Shown piece after piece: positions 10,413-19,836 of a stretch of DNA of 64,000 nucleotides; within the stretch, counting starts at the first letter, position 1, and each line of letters starts with the position of its first letter. The position numbers and the translations under genes were made by a program. This DNA is from Acidocella aminolytica 101 = DSM 11237 (GTDB taxonomy: Bacteria; Pseudomonadota; Alphaproteobacteria; Acetobacterales; Acetobacteraceae): positions 62,001 through 126,000 of the forward strand of contig NZ_FQVJ01000005.1 in NCBI RefSeq assembly GCF_900129125.1, given 5' to 3'. Under the pieces are notes generated by a model. It worked only from the letters and a program-made list of their open reading frames with translations. It was not told the origin of the DNA and searched no databases.

Positions 10413-11361
10413 AAGCGCCCGCCCCCGACACAGCAAAATGGAACCGCAGGCGCCGGTAATAATCCAGCGGGTCCTTGGGCGTGACCAGCGCGCCCTCCGG
10501 CGTGTTCAGCCAGTCATAAAGCCGGGTCAGCAAAAACCGGATCGCCGCGCCGCGCGCCAGCACAGGCAAGGCGTTAATCTCCGAATCAGAAAGCTTCCGT
10601 ACGGATTGATATCCCCGCAGCACGGCCCGCGAGCGCGTGACATTCAGCTCCGCATGGTTCTCGAAGCACCAGGCATTCAGGCACACCGCAATGTCGTAGG
10701 CCAAAATATCCGTGCAGGCGAAGTAAAAATCGATCAGCCCGGAAATCTGCCCCTCCAGGAAAAACACGTTATCCGGGAACAAATCCGCGTGAATCTGCCC
10801 TACCGGCAAATCCTTCGGCCAGTCCGCCTCAATCTGCGCCAACCAAGCTTGCAGCTCCGCCCCCAGCCCGCCCAGCACGCTATCGGCGTGCGGTAGGCTT
10901 TTGGCCAGCAGCGGCGACCAGGAATCAGGCCCCAGCCCGTTGCGGCGAGTCATGGCGAAGCCCTCGCCCGCCAGATGCAGCTTCGCAAGCGCCGCCCCCA
11001 GCGGCTCACAATGCGCCAGTTTGATATGGCGCGGCCAGACGCCGGGCAGGAAGGTGGTGATGGCAGCCATCTTGCCCGCCAGCTCCTTCAAATTGCGACC
11101 ATCCTTGGCGCGCACCGGCAGGGGGCATGGCAGGCCGTGAGCGCGCAGATGTTCCATCAGCCCCAGGAAATAGGGCAGATCCTCCTTATTCACCCGCTTT
11201 TCATAAAGGGTGAGGATGAAATCTCCTTCGCTGGTCTTCAGCGCGTAATTGCTGTTCTCCACCCCTTCGGCGATCCCGCGAAATGCGGTCAGCGTGCCGA
11301 TATCGTAAAGCGACAGGAACTCCGCGAGCGCCTCGTCCGTGACTTCCGTGTAAACTGCCAT
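10402..11361 (-). CDS. thrB: homoserine kinase (ThrB2 type)
   Basis: Phosphorylates homoserine in threonine synthesis. This is the choline/aminoglycoside-kinase-fold version found in alphaproteobacteria and pseudomonads, not the GHMP-fold enzyme. The 319-residue product begins MAVYTEVTDEALAEFL; the frame extends 37 codons upstream but that stretch is not family-like. The kinase motifs are HADLFPDNVFF (catalytic Asp) and GLIDFYFACTD (metal-binding Asp). It overlaps rnhA downstream, a pairing common in alphaproteobacteria. Confidence 0.93.
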   Translation of the reverse strand: MAVYTEVTDEALAEFLSLYDIGTLTAFRGIAEGVENSNYALKTSEGDFILTLYEKRVNKEDLPYFLGLMEHLRAHGLPCPLPVRAKDGRNLKELAGKMAAITTFLPGVWPRHIKLAHCEPLGAALAKLHLAGEGFAMTRRNGLGPDSWSPLLAKSLPHADSVLGGLGAELQAWLAQIEADWPKDLPVGQIHADLFPDNVFFLEGQISGLIDFYFACTDILAYDIAVCLNAWCFENHAELNVTRSRAVLRGYQSVRKLSDSEINALPVLARGAAIRFLLTRLYDWLNTPEGALVTPKDPLDYYRRLRFHFAVSGAGAYGL

Positions 11362-11405
11362 GCGCGTAGATGACCGGGGACAAAAATTCTGGCAAGGGAG
11401 CAGCC

Positions 11406-12014
11406 ATGAAAGATTTCCGGTCCGCCCTTCCGCCCGCTGCCGCCCTGGCATCCTTGTTGGCTCTCGCCGCATGCGGCGGCGGCCACCCGCCCGCCGCCAA
11501 AGCCAATGACGGCGCCGCCCCGCAACCGCCCACGAGCACCAGCGCCACGCCGGACCTGACCAGCTTCTGCCCGCAGACCGCGCTGCTGCAACAAGCCCAG
11601 ACCGTGACGCTCTTCAAGCCCGGCCGCAGCGATGTCGCCTCGCAGATCTCCACCGCGCAGATCACCGGCATCTCCGGCGCCTGCACACCCAAGACCAAAG
11701 ACAAACAAAAGCTGCTTGAGGTGAAGTTCACCGCCAACTTCCTGGCGAATAACGGCCCGGCCAATCATGGCCAGCCGGTCACCTTGCCCTGGTTTGTGGC
11801 CATCACAAAGGGCGACAAGATCGTCGACAAGAAAATCTATTACGTCACCCTGAAATTCAACGGCAATATGAGCACCGCCGCGGCCACCTCAAAGCCCGTG
11901 AAGATTGAAGTGCCCGCCGTGCCGGACAGCGCCGGGCTGGAAATCCTCACCGGCTTCCAGATGACGCAGAACCAGTTGGCCTACGCCGCCGCCCACCCCG
12001 ACGCGACGCCCTGA
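11406..12014 (+). CDS. lipoprotein of unknown function
   Basis: A 202-residue putative lipoprotein. The ATG at 11406 has AAGGGAG about 6 bases upstream and opens a signal peptide ending in lipobox LAAC near residue 22. A short Pro/Ala-rich tether follows, then a folded region of mixed strands with two further Cys residues that could form a disulfide (FCPQT and SGACTPK). I do not recognise the family. It is divergent from thrB, with only 44 bases between starts. Confidence 0.65.
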   Translation: MKDFRSALPPAAALASLLALAACGGGHPPAAKANDGAAPQPPTSTSATPDLTSFCPQTALLQQAQTVTLFKPGRSDVASQISTAQITGISGACTPKTKDKQKLLEVKFTANFLANNGPANHGQPVTLPWFVAITKGDKIVDKKIYYVTLKFNGNMSTAAATSKPVKIEVPAVPDSAGLEILTGFQMTQNQLAYAAAHPDATP

Positions 12015-12043
12015 CCTTTTGTAAGCGCTGCTCCGGCGGGCGT

Positions 12044-14359
12044 TTACAGCCCGCGTAGCACCCCGCGCAGCGCCTCCACCAGTCGGGCGGCGTCCTGCGT
12101 GGCGAAAGGAAGCGGCGGGCGAATTTTCAGCACATTGCCATCCGGCCCCTCAGTGCCGATCAGCACCCTGGCTTGGCGCAACCCATTGGCGATGCGCTTG
12201 GCCAGCTTCTGGGAGGGCTGGCCTTCCTCGTAAATCTCCACCCCCACCATCAGCCCGGCACCGCGCACATCCGCCAGCAGCGGGAACTCAACCTGCAGCC
12301 CCGCCAACTCGTTGCGTAGAAATTCGCCGGTCTTGCGGGCATTTTGTTGCAGCTTCTCCTGCTGCAGCACCTCCAGCGTGGCCAAGGCGGCGGCGGCGGA
12401 GACCGGGTTGCCGCCAAAGGTAGAGAAGAAATCGATCTTCCTGGTGAAGTCCGCCAAGATCTCCGGCCTTGTCACCAGCGCGCCGGTGGGGTGGCCATTG
12501 GCCATCGGCTTGCCCAGCGTCACCATGTCCGGCACCACGCCATGCCGCGCGAAGCCCCAGAACGTCTCGCCCATGCGCCCAAAGCCGGACTGCACCTCAT
12601 CGCCCACCACAAGCCCGCCCGCCGCACGCACTTTTTCCGCCACGGCGGTGAAATAGCCCGGCGGCGTGTCCACAATGCCGTTGGAAACAAAAGCGGAATC
12701 AATCAACAGCATCGCCACGCCATGCCCCCGCGCCTCCAGCGCCGCGATGGCGCGGTCTACATCCCGCGCATAAGCCGCCCCGGCCTCCGGGCCGGAGAAG
12801 CGCCCCCGGAACGGGTCCGGGCTTTCCAGCACCTCAATAAAATCCTCCTGCTTCTGCGCGAACGGCCCGTAATAGGGCGAAAGCGCCGCCACCACGTCGG
12901 TAATGCCATGATACGCGTTGGCCATCACAATCGCCCCGGTTTTACCCGTGAGCGCCTTGGCGATGCGGTAGGCCGCGTCATTCGCCTCGGAGCCGCTATT
13001 CACGAATAGCACATGCGCCAGCCCGTCCGGCAAGGTGGCGGTCAGGCGTTCGGCATATTCCACCACGTTCTCATGCAGATAACGCGTATTGGCGCATAAA
13101 CGGCGCATCTGGCGGGAGATGGCTTCCGCCACCCGCGCATTGCCGTGCCCGACAGACGGTACATTGTTGTAAGCGTCCAGATAGTCAGTGCCGTCCGGCG
13201 CGTAGAGATGCACGCCCTGGCCATACACCAGATGCACCGGCTGCTCGTAAGAAAGCTCCAGCCCCTTACCCAGCACATTAAACCGCCGGGCGGCCAGCGC
13301 GGCACTGTCCACTTCCAGGGGAGCGGCAGAGGCGGCGCGAAAGCGTGCGACCACCTTCTCCTTCCCTTCCGCCTGATAAGCCTGGATGGCGGCAATGCCG
13401 ATGCTCGCCAGCGCTGCCAGCTTCTCGGCCCCGGAGGGATCGTTCTGCTTACGCCAAGCCATGATGGTGGCGGCGAGCGCGTGGCGGGCGATAATCGCCT
13501 CATACAGCGCCTCGAACTCAGCGGGTTCCAGCGTGTTCACCGCATCATACCCAGCGATCACATGGGTGGCGTACGTGATGGGGTCCAGATTTTCCCCCAC
13601 CGTCTCGGCAGCGGTCACGGCGAGGTCGAAGATCAGCGGGCCGTGGATCATATCCCCGAAATCCAGCAGCCCGGTGACGCGGCTCGCATCCTCGTTCACC
13701 AGCATGTTGCCGGGGTGCAGGTCATTATGCACCGGCTGGTGGCGCAGCTTGGCCAGGGCCGGGCGGAATGCCAGAAACCGGTCCAGCACGGCTTCCACCA
13801 GCGCCCGGTCCTCAACCGGCTCAATCAGCGACGCGAACGGCCGCATGGTCTCAATGGCGCGCAAATCCCACACAATCTTCTGCCCCGCGCCGGGGTGAAA
13901 GAAATTCGCCATCGCCTGGTTCAGCCGCGCCAGCGTGGCGCCCACATCACGCAGCAGGCCCGGCGTGGGCGTGATAGCATCCATCACCTGCCCGGGCTGA
14001 AAGCCCAGCGCGCGCACCATGTGCGGGGTGCCCGCCGCGTCCTTCACGTACACATAGGCAGCACCGTCCGCCGTGCGGTACACGCGCGGCACCGGCAGGC
14101 TGGCATCCATCATTTTGATATGGTCGAGGGCCGCGATCTGGAATTCCACCGCCTCCGGCAACTCGGACGGCCCCAGAATCTTGAAAATAATCCCCGGCCC
14201 GTCCGCCGTTTTGATGCGGAAATTCTGGTCACGCTCCCCATAAAGCTGCCGCGCCTCACCGGGCACGCCAAAAATCTCTCCAGCCATTTGTTCCGCCGCC
14301 TCCTTGGTGAAGGCGGGCGGGCTGGTTTGCAGGGCAACAAGGTTTGTCGGATCGGTCAT
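12044..14359 (-). CDS. fused kinase and class III aminotransferase-fold phospho-lyase-like enzyme
   Basis: A 771-residue two-domain enzyme. Residues about 20-330 form an aminoglycoside-phosphotransferase-like kinase with HNDLHPGN (His211, Asp213, Asn218) and DFGDMIHGP. Residues about 350-771 form a class III PLP aminotransferase fold with SGSEANDAA, DEVQSGFGR and the PLP lysine Lys617 in TLGKPMANGHP. That lysine context is characteristic of the ethanolamine-phosphate and 5-phosphohydroxylysine phospho-lyases (ETNPPL/PHYKPL), whose kinase partner HYKK has the same fold as domain 1. This suggests one protein that phosphorylates an amino alcohol such as hydroxylysine, then removes phosphate and ammonia. 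A simple transaminase role cannot be excluded. Some bacterial homologues also carry an M23 peptidase domain, absent here. Confidence 0.85.
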   Translation of the reverse strand: MTDPTNLVALQTSPPAFTKEAAEQMAGEIFGVPGEARQLYGERDQNFRIKTADGPGIIFKILGPSELPEAVEFQIAALDHIKMMDASLPVPRVYRTADGAAYVYVKDAAGTPHMVRALGFQPGQVMDAITPTPGLLRDVGATLARLNQAMANFFHPGAGQKIVWDLRAIETMRPFASLIEPVEDRALVEAVLDRFLAFRPALAKLRHQPVHNDLHPGNMLVNEDASRVTGLLDFGDMIHGPLIFDLAVTAAETVGENLDPITYATHVIAGYDAVNTLEPAEFEALYEAIIARHALAATIMAWRKQNDPSGAEKLAALASIGIAAIQAYQAEGKEKVVARFRAASAAPLEVDSAALAARRFNVLGKGLELSYEQPVHLVYGQGVHLYAPDGTDYLDAYNNVPSVGHGNARVAEAISRQMRRLCANTRYLHENVVEYAERLTATLPDGLAHVLFVNSGSEANDAAYRIAKALTGKTGAIVMANAYHGITDVVAALSPYYGPFAQKQEDFIEVLESPDPFRGRFSGPEAGAAYARDVDRAIAALEARGHGVAMLLIDSAFVSNGIVDTPPGYFTAVAEKVRAAGGLVVGDEVQSGFGRMGETFWGFARHGVVPDMVTLGKPMANGHPTGALVTRPEILADFTRKIDFFSTFGGNPVSAAAALATLEVLQQEKLQQNARKTGEFLRNELAGLQVEFPLLADVRGAGLMVGVEIYEEGQPSQKLAKRIANGLRQARVLIGTEGPDGNVLKIRPPLPFATQDAARLVEALRGVLRGL

Positions 14360-14410
14360 GGCGCTTCAAATATCCTGCCCTGCGCCGCGGCACGCTGACA
14401 GCAGAACACA

Positions 14411-14445
14411 AAACAGGCCGCCTTCAGCAAAGAGACGGCCTGTTT
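14411..14445 (-). terminator. intrinsic terminator of the aroQ-accB-accC operon
   Basis: A perfect 10-bp stem (AAACAGGCCG / CGGCCTGTTT) with a 15-base loop is followed on the minus strand by a T-rich stretch. It lies 20 bases beyond the accC stop. Confidence 0.7.
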
Positions 14446-14465
14446 CAACAACGGTAAGCCAGCGC

Positions 14466-15806
14466 TTAGCCCTGGGAGACGAACCGCTCCAGCCAGTGGA
14501 TCGTATAATCGCCCTTCTGAAATTCCGGGTTCGCCAGAATCTTTTGGTGCAGCGGGATCGTGGTTTTCACACCCGTGATCACAAATTCCCGCAAAGCACG
14601 GCTCATGCGAGCAATGGCCTCGTCACGATCACGGCCATAAGCCACCAGCTTGGCGATCAGGCTGTCATAATGCGGCGGCACACGATAGCCGGCGTAAAGG
14701 GCGGAATCCACCCGCACGCCCAATCCGCCCGGCACATGGAACATATCCACCTTGCCCGGTGAGGGGGTGAAGGTCTCGGGGTCTTCCGCCGTGATGCGGC
14801 ATTCGATGGCATGGCCGGAGAACTGAATATCCGCCTGAGTGTAGCCCAGCTTCTCCCCGGCGGCGATGCGGATCTGCTCACGCACCAGATCCAGCCCAGA
14901 GATCATCTCGGACACCGGATGCTCCACCTGCAAGCGGGTGTTCATCTCAATGAAGGCGAACTGCCCGTCCTGGTACAAAAATTCCAGCGTTCCAGCATTA
15001 CGGTAGCCGAATTTCTTCAGCGCATCGGTCGCGGTCTTGCCTAGCGCGTCGCGCGCCTCGGCGGTGATGGCTGGCGAGCCCGCTTCCTCCAGCACCTTCT
15101 GGTGGCGGCGTTGGAGCGAGCAATCACGCTCACCAATATGCACCACGTCCCCGTAGTTATCGGCCAATATCTGCAGCTCGATATGGCGCGGCTTGTCGAG
15201 ATATTTCTCCATATAGACCGCGTTATTGCCGAACGCGGCCAGGGCCTCGGCACGGGCCTCACGCCAAGCGGAGTCCAGCTCCTCTTTGGAGCGCGCCACC
15301 TTCATGCCGCGCCCGCCGCCGCCCGCGGCGGCTTTGATGAGCACCGGGAACTTGATCCGCTCCGCCACCTCATGCGCTTCCTCCAGGGAGGAAAGCTCCC
15401 CCGGGGAGCCCGGCACCAGCGGCACGCCAAGCTCTGCCATGGTGGTCTTGGCTGTGATCTTGTCGCCCATCATGCGGATATGCTCGGCCGTGGGGCCAAT
15501 GAACACCAGCCCGTGTGCCTCCACCATCTCCGCGAACTTGGCGTTCTCGGACAGGAATCCGTAACCAGGATGGATCGCCTCCGCCCCGGTGACCAGCGCC
15601 GCCGAAATGATGGCGGGCATATTGAGGTAGGAATCACGCGCCAGAGCGGGACCGATGCACACGCTCTCATCAGCTAGGCGGACATGCATGGCGTCCGTGT
15701 CGGCGGTGGAGTGCACCGCCACCGAGGCAATACCCATCTCACGGCAGGCGCGAAGCACCCGGAGCGCGATCTCACCGCGATTTGCAATCAGGATTTTCTT
15801 GAACAT
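14466..15806 (-). CDS. accC: biotin carboxylase subunit of acetyl-CoA carboxylase
   Basis: Carboxylates the biotin carried on AccB, the first half-reaction of malonyl-CoA synthesis. The 446 residues start at [16 protein letters not shown], the family N-terminus; an open extension of 39 codons upstream overlaps accB and is rejected. ATP-grasp motifs are intact: the glycine-rich [11 protein letters not shown] loop, the [11 protein letters not shown] segment, and [12 protein letters not shown]. It is the last gene of aroQ-accB-accC, 109 bases after accB. Confidence 0.97.
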   Translation of the reverse strand: MFKKILIANRGEIALRVLRACREMGIASVAVHSTADTDAMHVRLADESVCIGPALARDSYLNMPAIISAALVTGAEAIHPGYGFLSENAKFAEMVEAHGLVFIGPTAEHIRMMGDKITAKTTMAELGVPLVPGSPGELSSLEEAHEVAERIKFPVLIKAAAGGGGRGMKVARSKEELDSAWREARAEALAAFGNNAVYMEKYLDKPRHIELQILADNYGDVVHIGERDCSLQRRHQKVLEEAGSPAITAEARDALGKTATDALKKFGYRNAGTLEFLYQDGQFAFIEMNTRLQVEHPVSEMISGLDLVREQIRIAAGEKLGYTQADIQFSGHAIECRITAEDPETFTPSPGKVDMFHVPGGLGVRVDSALYAGYRVPPHYDSLIAKLVAYGRDRDEAIARMSRALREFVITGVKTTIPLHQKILANPEFQKGDYTIHWLERFVSQG

Positions 15807-15915
15807 ATCAGCAGGCCGATCCTGTGAGAAATGGCCTGGGGCCGAAGGCACGGTCAAGCCACGCCCCACCCCCAGGATCAAGCGTTTCGTAAGGCTTTCC
15901 AGTGGAAAACCAATG

Positions 15916-16368
15916 TTATTCAATAATCAACAGCGGCTCGTCGAACTCAACCGGGACGCCGCTGGTGATCAAAATCTGCTTCACGGTCCCGGCACGCGGG
16001 GCCTTGATCTGATTAAAGGTCTTCATCGCCTCGATCAGCAGCAGGGTTGCACCGGCCTCAACCGTCTGGCCGACAGACACATAAGGCGGCGCGCCGGGCT
16101 CAGCAGAGAGATAGGCAACGCCCACCATCGGGGACTTCACCGTACCGGGATGCTTCGCCGGGTCAGCAGCGGCAGGCGCCGCGGCCGAAGCAGGTGCCGC
16201 GGCGGGGACGTGGGCCACGGGCGCGGCCACAGGGACATTCACCGGCGCCAGCGTGCGGGCAAGACGAACCTTGCGGTCCCCTTCCTCCAGCTCGATCTCA
16301 GACAGACCGGTTTCGTTCAGCAGCGCTGCGAGTTCCGCAAGCGCCTTCGGGTCGAAAGAAAGGCTCAT
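15916..16368 (-). CDS. accB: biotin carboxyl carrier protein of acetyl-CoA carboxylase
   Basis: A 150-residue carrier. An N-terminal helix domain (residues 1-45) is followed by an Ala/Pro-rich flexible linker and a C-terminal biotinyl domain in which the biotinylated lysine lies in EAMKTFNQI. It presents biotin to AccC and to the carboxyltransferase. The ATG overlaps the aroQ stop by 4 bases, so translation is probably coupled. Confidence 0.95.
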   Translation of the reverse strand: MSLSFDPKALAELAALLNETGLSEIELEEGDRKVRLARTLAPVNVPVAAPVAHVPAAAPASAAAPAAADPAKHPGTVKSPMVGVAYLSAEPGAPPYVSVGQTVEAGATLLLIEAMKTFNQIKAPRAGTVKQILITSGVPVEFDEPLLIIE

Positions 16369-16817
16369 TGTTCGTCTTCTTCCAGAATTTCAGACAAGGC
16401 AAGCAGGGCGAGCCTATAGCCCGCAAATCCCAGCCCGCAAATCACCCCCGTGGCGGCATGGGACACATAAGAATGGTGCCGGAAGGCCTCACGCTGGTGG
16501 ATATTGGAAAGATGCACTTCAACAATCGGAATATCGAGCGTCTTCAGCGCATCCATCAGCGCCACGGAAGTATGGGAATAACCCGCCGGGTTGATAATGA
16601 GCCCCGCCGCGCTTTGCCGCGCCTCCTGCACCCAGGTGATCAGCTCACCTTCATGGTTGCTCTGCCGGAAATCGATGGATAGCCCGGCCCCCTCCGCGAC
16701 TTCCGCGCAGAGTGTTTCCAAGTCGTCCAATGTTCCGTGACCATAAATGTCCGGTTCCCTCATGCCGAGGAGATTCAGGTTTGGTCCGTTAAGGACCAGA
16801 ATGAGCGGTGCTGCCAT
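16365..16817 (-). CDS. aroQ: type II 3-dehydroquinate dehydratase
   Basis: Dehydrates 3-dehydroquinate to 3-dehydroshikimate. The 150 residues match the dodecameric type II family: [18 protein letters not shown] at the start contains the catalytic Tyr; [19 protein letters not shown] and [13 protein letters not shown] follow. The start [11 protein letters not shown] is chosen over a frame 13 codons longer. It heads the aroQ-accB-accC operon, a conserved arrangement in proteobacteria. Confidence 0.96.
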   Translation of the reverse strand: MAAPLILVLNGPNLNLLGMREPDIYGHGTLDDLETLCAEVAEGAGLSIDFRQSNHEGELITWVQEARQSAAGLIINPAGYSHTSVALMDALKTLDIPIVEVHLSNIHQREAFRHHSYVSHAATGVICGLGFAGYRLALLALSEILEEDEQ

Positions 16818-16924
16818 GGTGGCGTTTGCGGTAGCATAGTGCCCGCGCGCCGCCAAATTTTTGCATGCGCTTTTTGCAAAGCCTTGCCTTGCAGCCCCGC
16901 TTCCAGGGGCCGATAATACGAGTG

Positions 16925-17146
16925 ATGAGCCAGACCACTGAACAAATAAGCCTGAGCGTGAACGGTGAAGCCTTGCAGGTGCCCACGGGCACCACGCTGG
17001 CCGGGCTGGTGACCATTATGGAGCTGGACACACGCAAGCTGGCGGTGGAACGTAATCTGGAAATCGTCCCGCGCTCGCAATATGCCGCCACCTTGCTGGC
17101 GGCGGGCGATACGCTGGAAATCGTGCATTTCGTCGGAGGGGGTTAG
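16925..17146 (+). CDS. thiS: sulfur carrier protein ThiS
   Basis: A 73-residue ubiquitin-fold carrier whose C-terminal Gly-Gly is adenylated and thiocarboxylated to deliver sulfur for the thiazole ring of thiamine. The C-terminus reads IVHFVGGG. The ATG at 16925 is used because the longer frame adds 20 residues unlike the family. thiG follows after 3 bases. No thiamine riboswitch core was found upstream. It starts about 107 bases from the divergent aroQ. Confidence 0.9.
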   Translation: MSQTTEQISLSVNGEALQVPTGTTLAGLVTIMELDTRKLAVERNLEIVPRSQYAATLLAAGDTLEIVHFVGGG

Positions 17147-17149
17147 ACT

Positions 17150-17941
17150 ATGGACGGCACAACGCACACCGCGCACGGCTGGACCGTCGCGGGGCGGCAT
17201 TTCGCGTCCCGCCTGGTGGTTGGCACCGGCAAATACAAGGACCTGGAAACCACCGCCGCCGCCATTGAGGCTTCGGGCGCGGAGATGGTCACGGTGGCGG
17301 TGCGCCGGGTGAATCTATCCGACCGCAAAGCCCCGATGCTCCAGGATTTCGTGGACCCGCAACGCTACACCTATCTACCCAACACAGCTGGCTGCTTCAC
17401 GGCGGACGAAGCCGTGCGCACCCTGCGCCTGGCCCGCGAGGCCGGCGGCTGGAACCTAGTGAAGCTGGAAGTGCTGGGCCCGCAGCCTACTTTGTATCCG
17501 GACATGGCCGCCACCCTGCTCGCCGCCGAAGCCCTGATCAAAGACCGGTTCGAGGTGATGGTGTATTGCTCGGACGACCCGGTGGCCGCGAAACGGCTGG
17601 AGGAGATGGGATGTGTGGCCATCATGCCGCTGGGCGCACCTATCGGTTCCGGGCTGGGGGTGCAGAACCCGCTGATGATCCAGATGATTATCGAAAACGC
17701 CAAGGTGCCGGTGCTGGTGGATGCCGGGGTCGGCACCGCCTGGGACGCTGCTTATGCCATGGAGCTGGGCTGCGACGCGGTGCTGGTGAACTCCGCCATC
17801 GCAATGGCGGACGACCCGGTGAAAATGGCGGTGGCCATGAAGCATGGCGTCATCGCCGGGCGGCTTGCTTATGAGGCCGGGCGGATTCCGCGCAAGAACT
17901 ACGCCTCCGCCTCCTCGCCCATGACCGGGCTCATCCGCTGA
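17150..17941 (+). CDS. thiG: thiazole synthase
   Basis: Condenses deoxyxylulose 5-phosphate, dehydroglycine and ThiS-thiocarboxylate into the thiamine thiazole phosphate. This is a 263-residue TIM barrel with VVGTGKY near the N-terminus, PNTAGC, the LVKLEVLG segment containing the Schiff-base lysine, and [12 protein letters not shown]. It follows thiS by 3 bases. The next gene begins right at its stop. Confidence 0.96.
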   Translation: MDGTTHTAHGWTVAGRHFASRLVVGTGKYKDLETTAAAIEASGAEMVTVAVRRVNLSDRKAPMLQDFVDPQRYTYLPNTAGCFTADEAVRTLRLAREAGGWNLVKLEVLGPQPTLYPDMAATLLAAEALIKDRFEVMVYCSDDPVAAKRLEEMGCVAIMPLGAPIGSGLGVQNPLMIQMIIENAKVPVLVDAGVGTAWDAAYAMELGCDAVLVNSAIAMADDPVKMAVAMKHGVIAGRLAYEAGRIPRKNYASASSPMTGLIR

Positions 17942-17994
17942 AAGCCGTCCTGCGCCTTGCCCCGGAACTCAGCGCCAACTTCCTGGCGCCGTAT

Positions 17995-18591
17995 TTGGTG
18001 TATGAGGCGCTGGACAGCACACTGGGCGACACCAACGCCCTCATCGCCTCCGCCGTGCCCCCGCTGCTCTGGAGCGGTTATGAACTGGCGAAAACCAAGC
18101 GGCTGGATGCTGTCTCGTTTTTGGTCGTGGCCAGCATCCTGCTCACCGTGGCGGCCACAGCCCTTGGCGGGTCGCCAAAAATCATCCAGATCCGCGACGC
18201 ACTGGTCACGGGGGCGGTCGGGTTGCTGTTTCTTGCCTCGCTGCTGCTGGAAAAGCCGCTGATCTTCTACCTCGCCCGCGCCACCTCCGCGCGCAATACC
18301 GAGCAAGGGGCTGCGCAGTTTGACGCCATGTGGCAAATGCCAGAGGTACGTCGCACCTTCCGGGTGATGACCTTTATCTGGGGCGTGGGGCTGGTTTTAC
18401 AGACGGCGCTGATGTGCCTCCTCGCCTGGGTCTGGAGCATCGACCGCTATCTGCTGCTCTCGCCGTTTATCGGCTACGGCATTTTTGGCCTGCTGATGCT
18501 TTGGAGCGTTTGGTACGGCGCGCGGCGCAAGGCGCTGGCCGCGCTGCAATCCCCAGTCCAGGTTCCGCCGGCGGGCGAGCCTATTCCTTAA
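17995..18591 (+). CDS. VC0807-like multi-pass membrane protein
   Basis: A hydrophobic protein with about five to six membrane segments. The pattern GGSPKIIQIRDALVTG and LEKPLIFYLAR resembles the VC0807 family of uncharacterised inner-membrane proteins. The start is unclear: TTG at 17995 is the first usual start codon, but family-like residues ([15 protein letters not shown]) are open back to a CTG at 17938 overlapping the thiG stop, so a CTG or other non-ATG start coupled to thiG is possible. The 3' end overlaps the convergent dnaQ by 11 bases. Function unknown. Confidence 0.6.
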   Translation: MVYEALDSTLGDTNALIASAVPPLLWSGYELAKTKRLDAVSFLVVASILLTVAATALGGSPKIIQIRDALVTGAVGLLFLASLLLEKPLIFYLARATSARNTEQGAAQFDAMWQMPEVRRTFRVMTFIWGVGLVLQTALMCLLAWVWSIDRYLLLSPFIGYGIFGLLMLWSVWYGARRKALAALQSPVQVPPAGEPIP

Positions 18592-19255
18592 GCCAGACAG
18601 GCTCTTTGATCTTGGCGATAAACGCCGCATGGGCCTCGCGCTGCGCGTCGGTCAGCGCAATCCGGCGCGGGGTGCGGGACGCGGGCGGCTGATAATGCGC
18701 GAAGGAGAGCGAGGCTTCCATATCCAGCGTCAAACCGCGCTGGCGCCCGCCGGTGAGTTCCACATACACCTCCGCCAGCAGCTTGCAGTCCAGCAGCGCG
18801 TTATGGGTGGTACGGGCGGAGAGGTCGATCTCAAAACGGCGGCACAGCGCATCCAGGCTGTTCGGCATACCAGGAAAACGCTCCTTGGCCAGCACCAGCG
18901 TGTCGATCATCCGCGCTTTGTCGAGCGGGGGTTTGCCGATACGTTCCAGCTCGGCGGAAATAAACCCGAAATCGAACGGCGCGTTATGCGCGATCAGAGG
19001 CGCGTCGCCAAAAAAGGCCAGCATCTCATCCGCGATATCCGCGAATTTTGGCTTGCCTACCACATGCGCGTTGGTAATGGCGTGAATCTTGGTGCTCTCT
19101 GGCGGAATATCCCGCTCCGGATCAATCAGCGCGTAAAACTGGTTGCTGGTCGGCAGGTCGTTTTCCAGCTCGATCGCGGCGATTTCAATCACCCGATCCC
19201 CGGTCAGCGGCTCAAAGCCCGTGGTCTCGGTATCGAATAGAACGGAACGGCTCAT
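18581..19255 (-). CDS. dnaQ: DNA polymerase III epsilon subunit
   Basis: The 3'-5' proofreading exonuclease of the replicase. The 224 residues carry the DEDDh set: LFDTETTGFEP (Exo I), HNAPFDFGFI (Exo II), and THNALLDCKLL (Exo III with His and Asp). Length is normal for alphaproteobacterial DnaQ. The start overlaps the coaE stop by 4 bases in the chain aroE-coaE-dnaQ, each junction overlapping. Confidence 0.95.
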   Translation of the reverse strand: MSRSVLFDTETTGFEPLTGDRVIEIAAIELENDLPTSNQFYALIDPERDIPPESTKIHAITNAHVVGKPKFADIADEMLAFFGDAPLIAHNAPFDFGFISAELERIGKPPLDKARMIDTLVLAKERFPGMPNSLDALCRRFEIDLSARTTHNALLDCKLLAEVYVELTGGRQRGLTLDMEASLSFAHYQPPASRTPRRIALTDAQREAHAAFIAKIKEPVWLKE

Positions 19256-19836
19256 AGCCCCAGCTCCTTGATGATGGCGTGCACCTGCGCCTCTGTTTCA
19301 GCGAGCGTGCCGCCAGTTTCAACCACATAATCGGCCAGCGCGCGTTTTTGCGCGTCCGGCATCTGCCTGGCGATAATCGCCTCGATCTGCGCCCGGGGCA
19401 GGCCACGCTGCTTAACCCGGGCAATCTGGGTTTCCCGCGGGCAGGAGACGATAATCGCCTTGTTAACGGCGGCTTTCCGGCCGCCTTCGAACAACAACGG
19501 AATATCCAACAGTACCGCTTTGCGGCCCTCAGCCTCGGCTCGCGCCAAAAAAGCGGCCTGCGCCGCGCGCACTAGCGGGTGCATAATCTCTTCCAAGTCG
19601 CGCATCCGGGCTGGGTCAGCCAGCACCAGCGCGCGCAGTTGGGCACGGTCCAGCACACCGGCTGTTACCGTGCCGGGAAACGCGGCATTAATGGCGGGAA
19701 TCGCCGCGCCGTTCGGCGCCTGCAACCGGTGGACCTCCTCATCAGCATTAAAGCCAGGCACGCCCCTCGCGGCGAACATTGCCGCCACGGTGGATTTGCC
19801 CATGCCAATGCCACCAGTGAGGCCCAAACGCATCAT
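19252..19836 (-). CDS. coaE: dephospho-CoA kinase
   Basis: Phosphorylates dephospho-CoA in the last step of CoA synthesis. This is a 194-residue P-loop kinase with GLTGGIGMGKSTVA at the N-terminus, GFNADEEVHRL, and the CoA-binding LLDIPLLFEGG. It overlaps aroE upstream and dnaQ downstream by 4 bases each, an order conserved in alphaproteobacteria. Confidence 0.95.
   Translation of the reverse strand: MMRLGLTGGIGMGKSTVAAMFAARGVPGFNADEEVHRLQAPNGAAIPAINAAFPGTVTAGVLDRAQLRALVLADPARMRDLEEIMHPLVRAAQAAFLARAEAEGRKAVLLDIPLLFEGGRKAAVNKAIIVSCPRETQIARVKQRGLPRAQIEAIIARQMPDAQKRALADYVVETGGTLAETEAQVHAIIKELGL

Noticed and set aside
13145-14398. Open frame of 417 codons opposite the kinase-aminotransferase gene
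   Set aside because: Composition of a shadow frame; the minus-strand gene has full motifs.
16865-16924. Thiamine riboswitch before thiS
   Set aside because: No CTGAGA-type core or matching pairing in the short leader.
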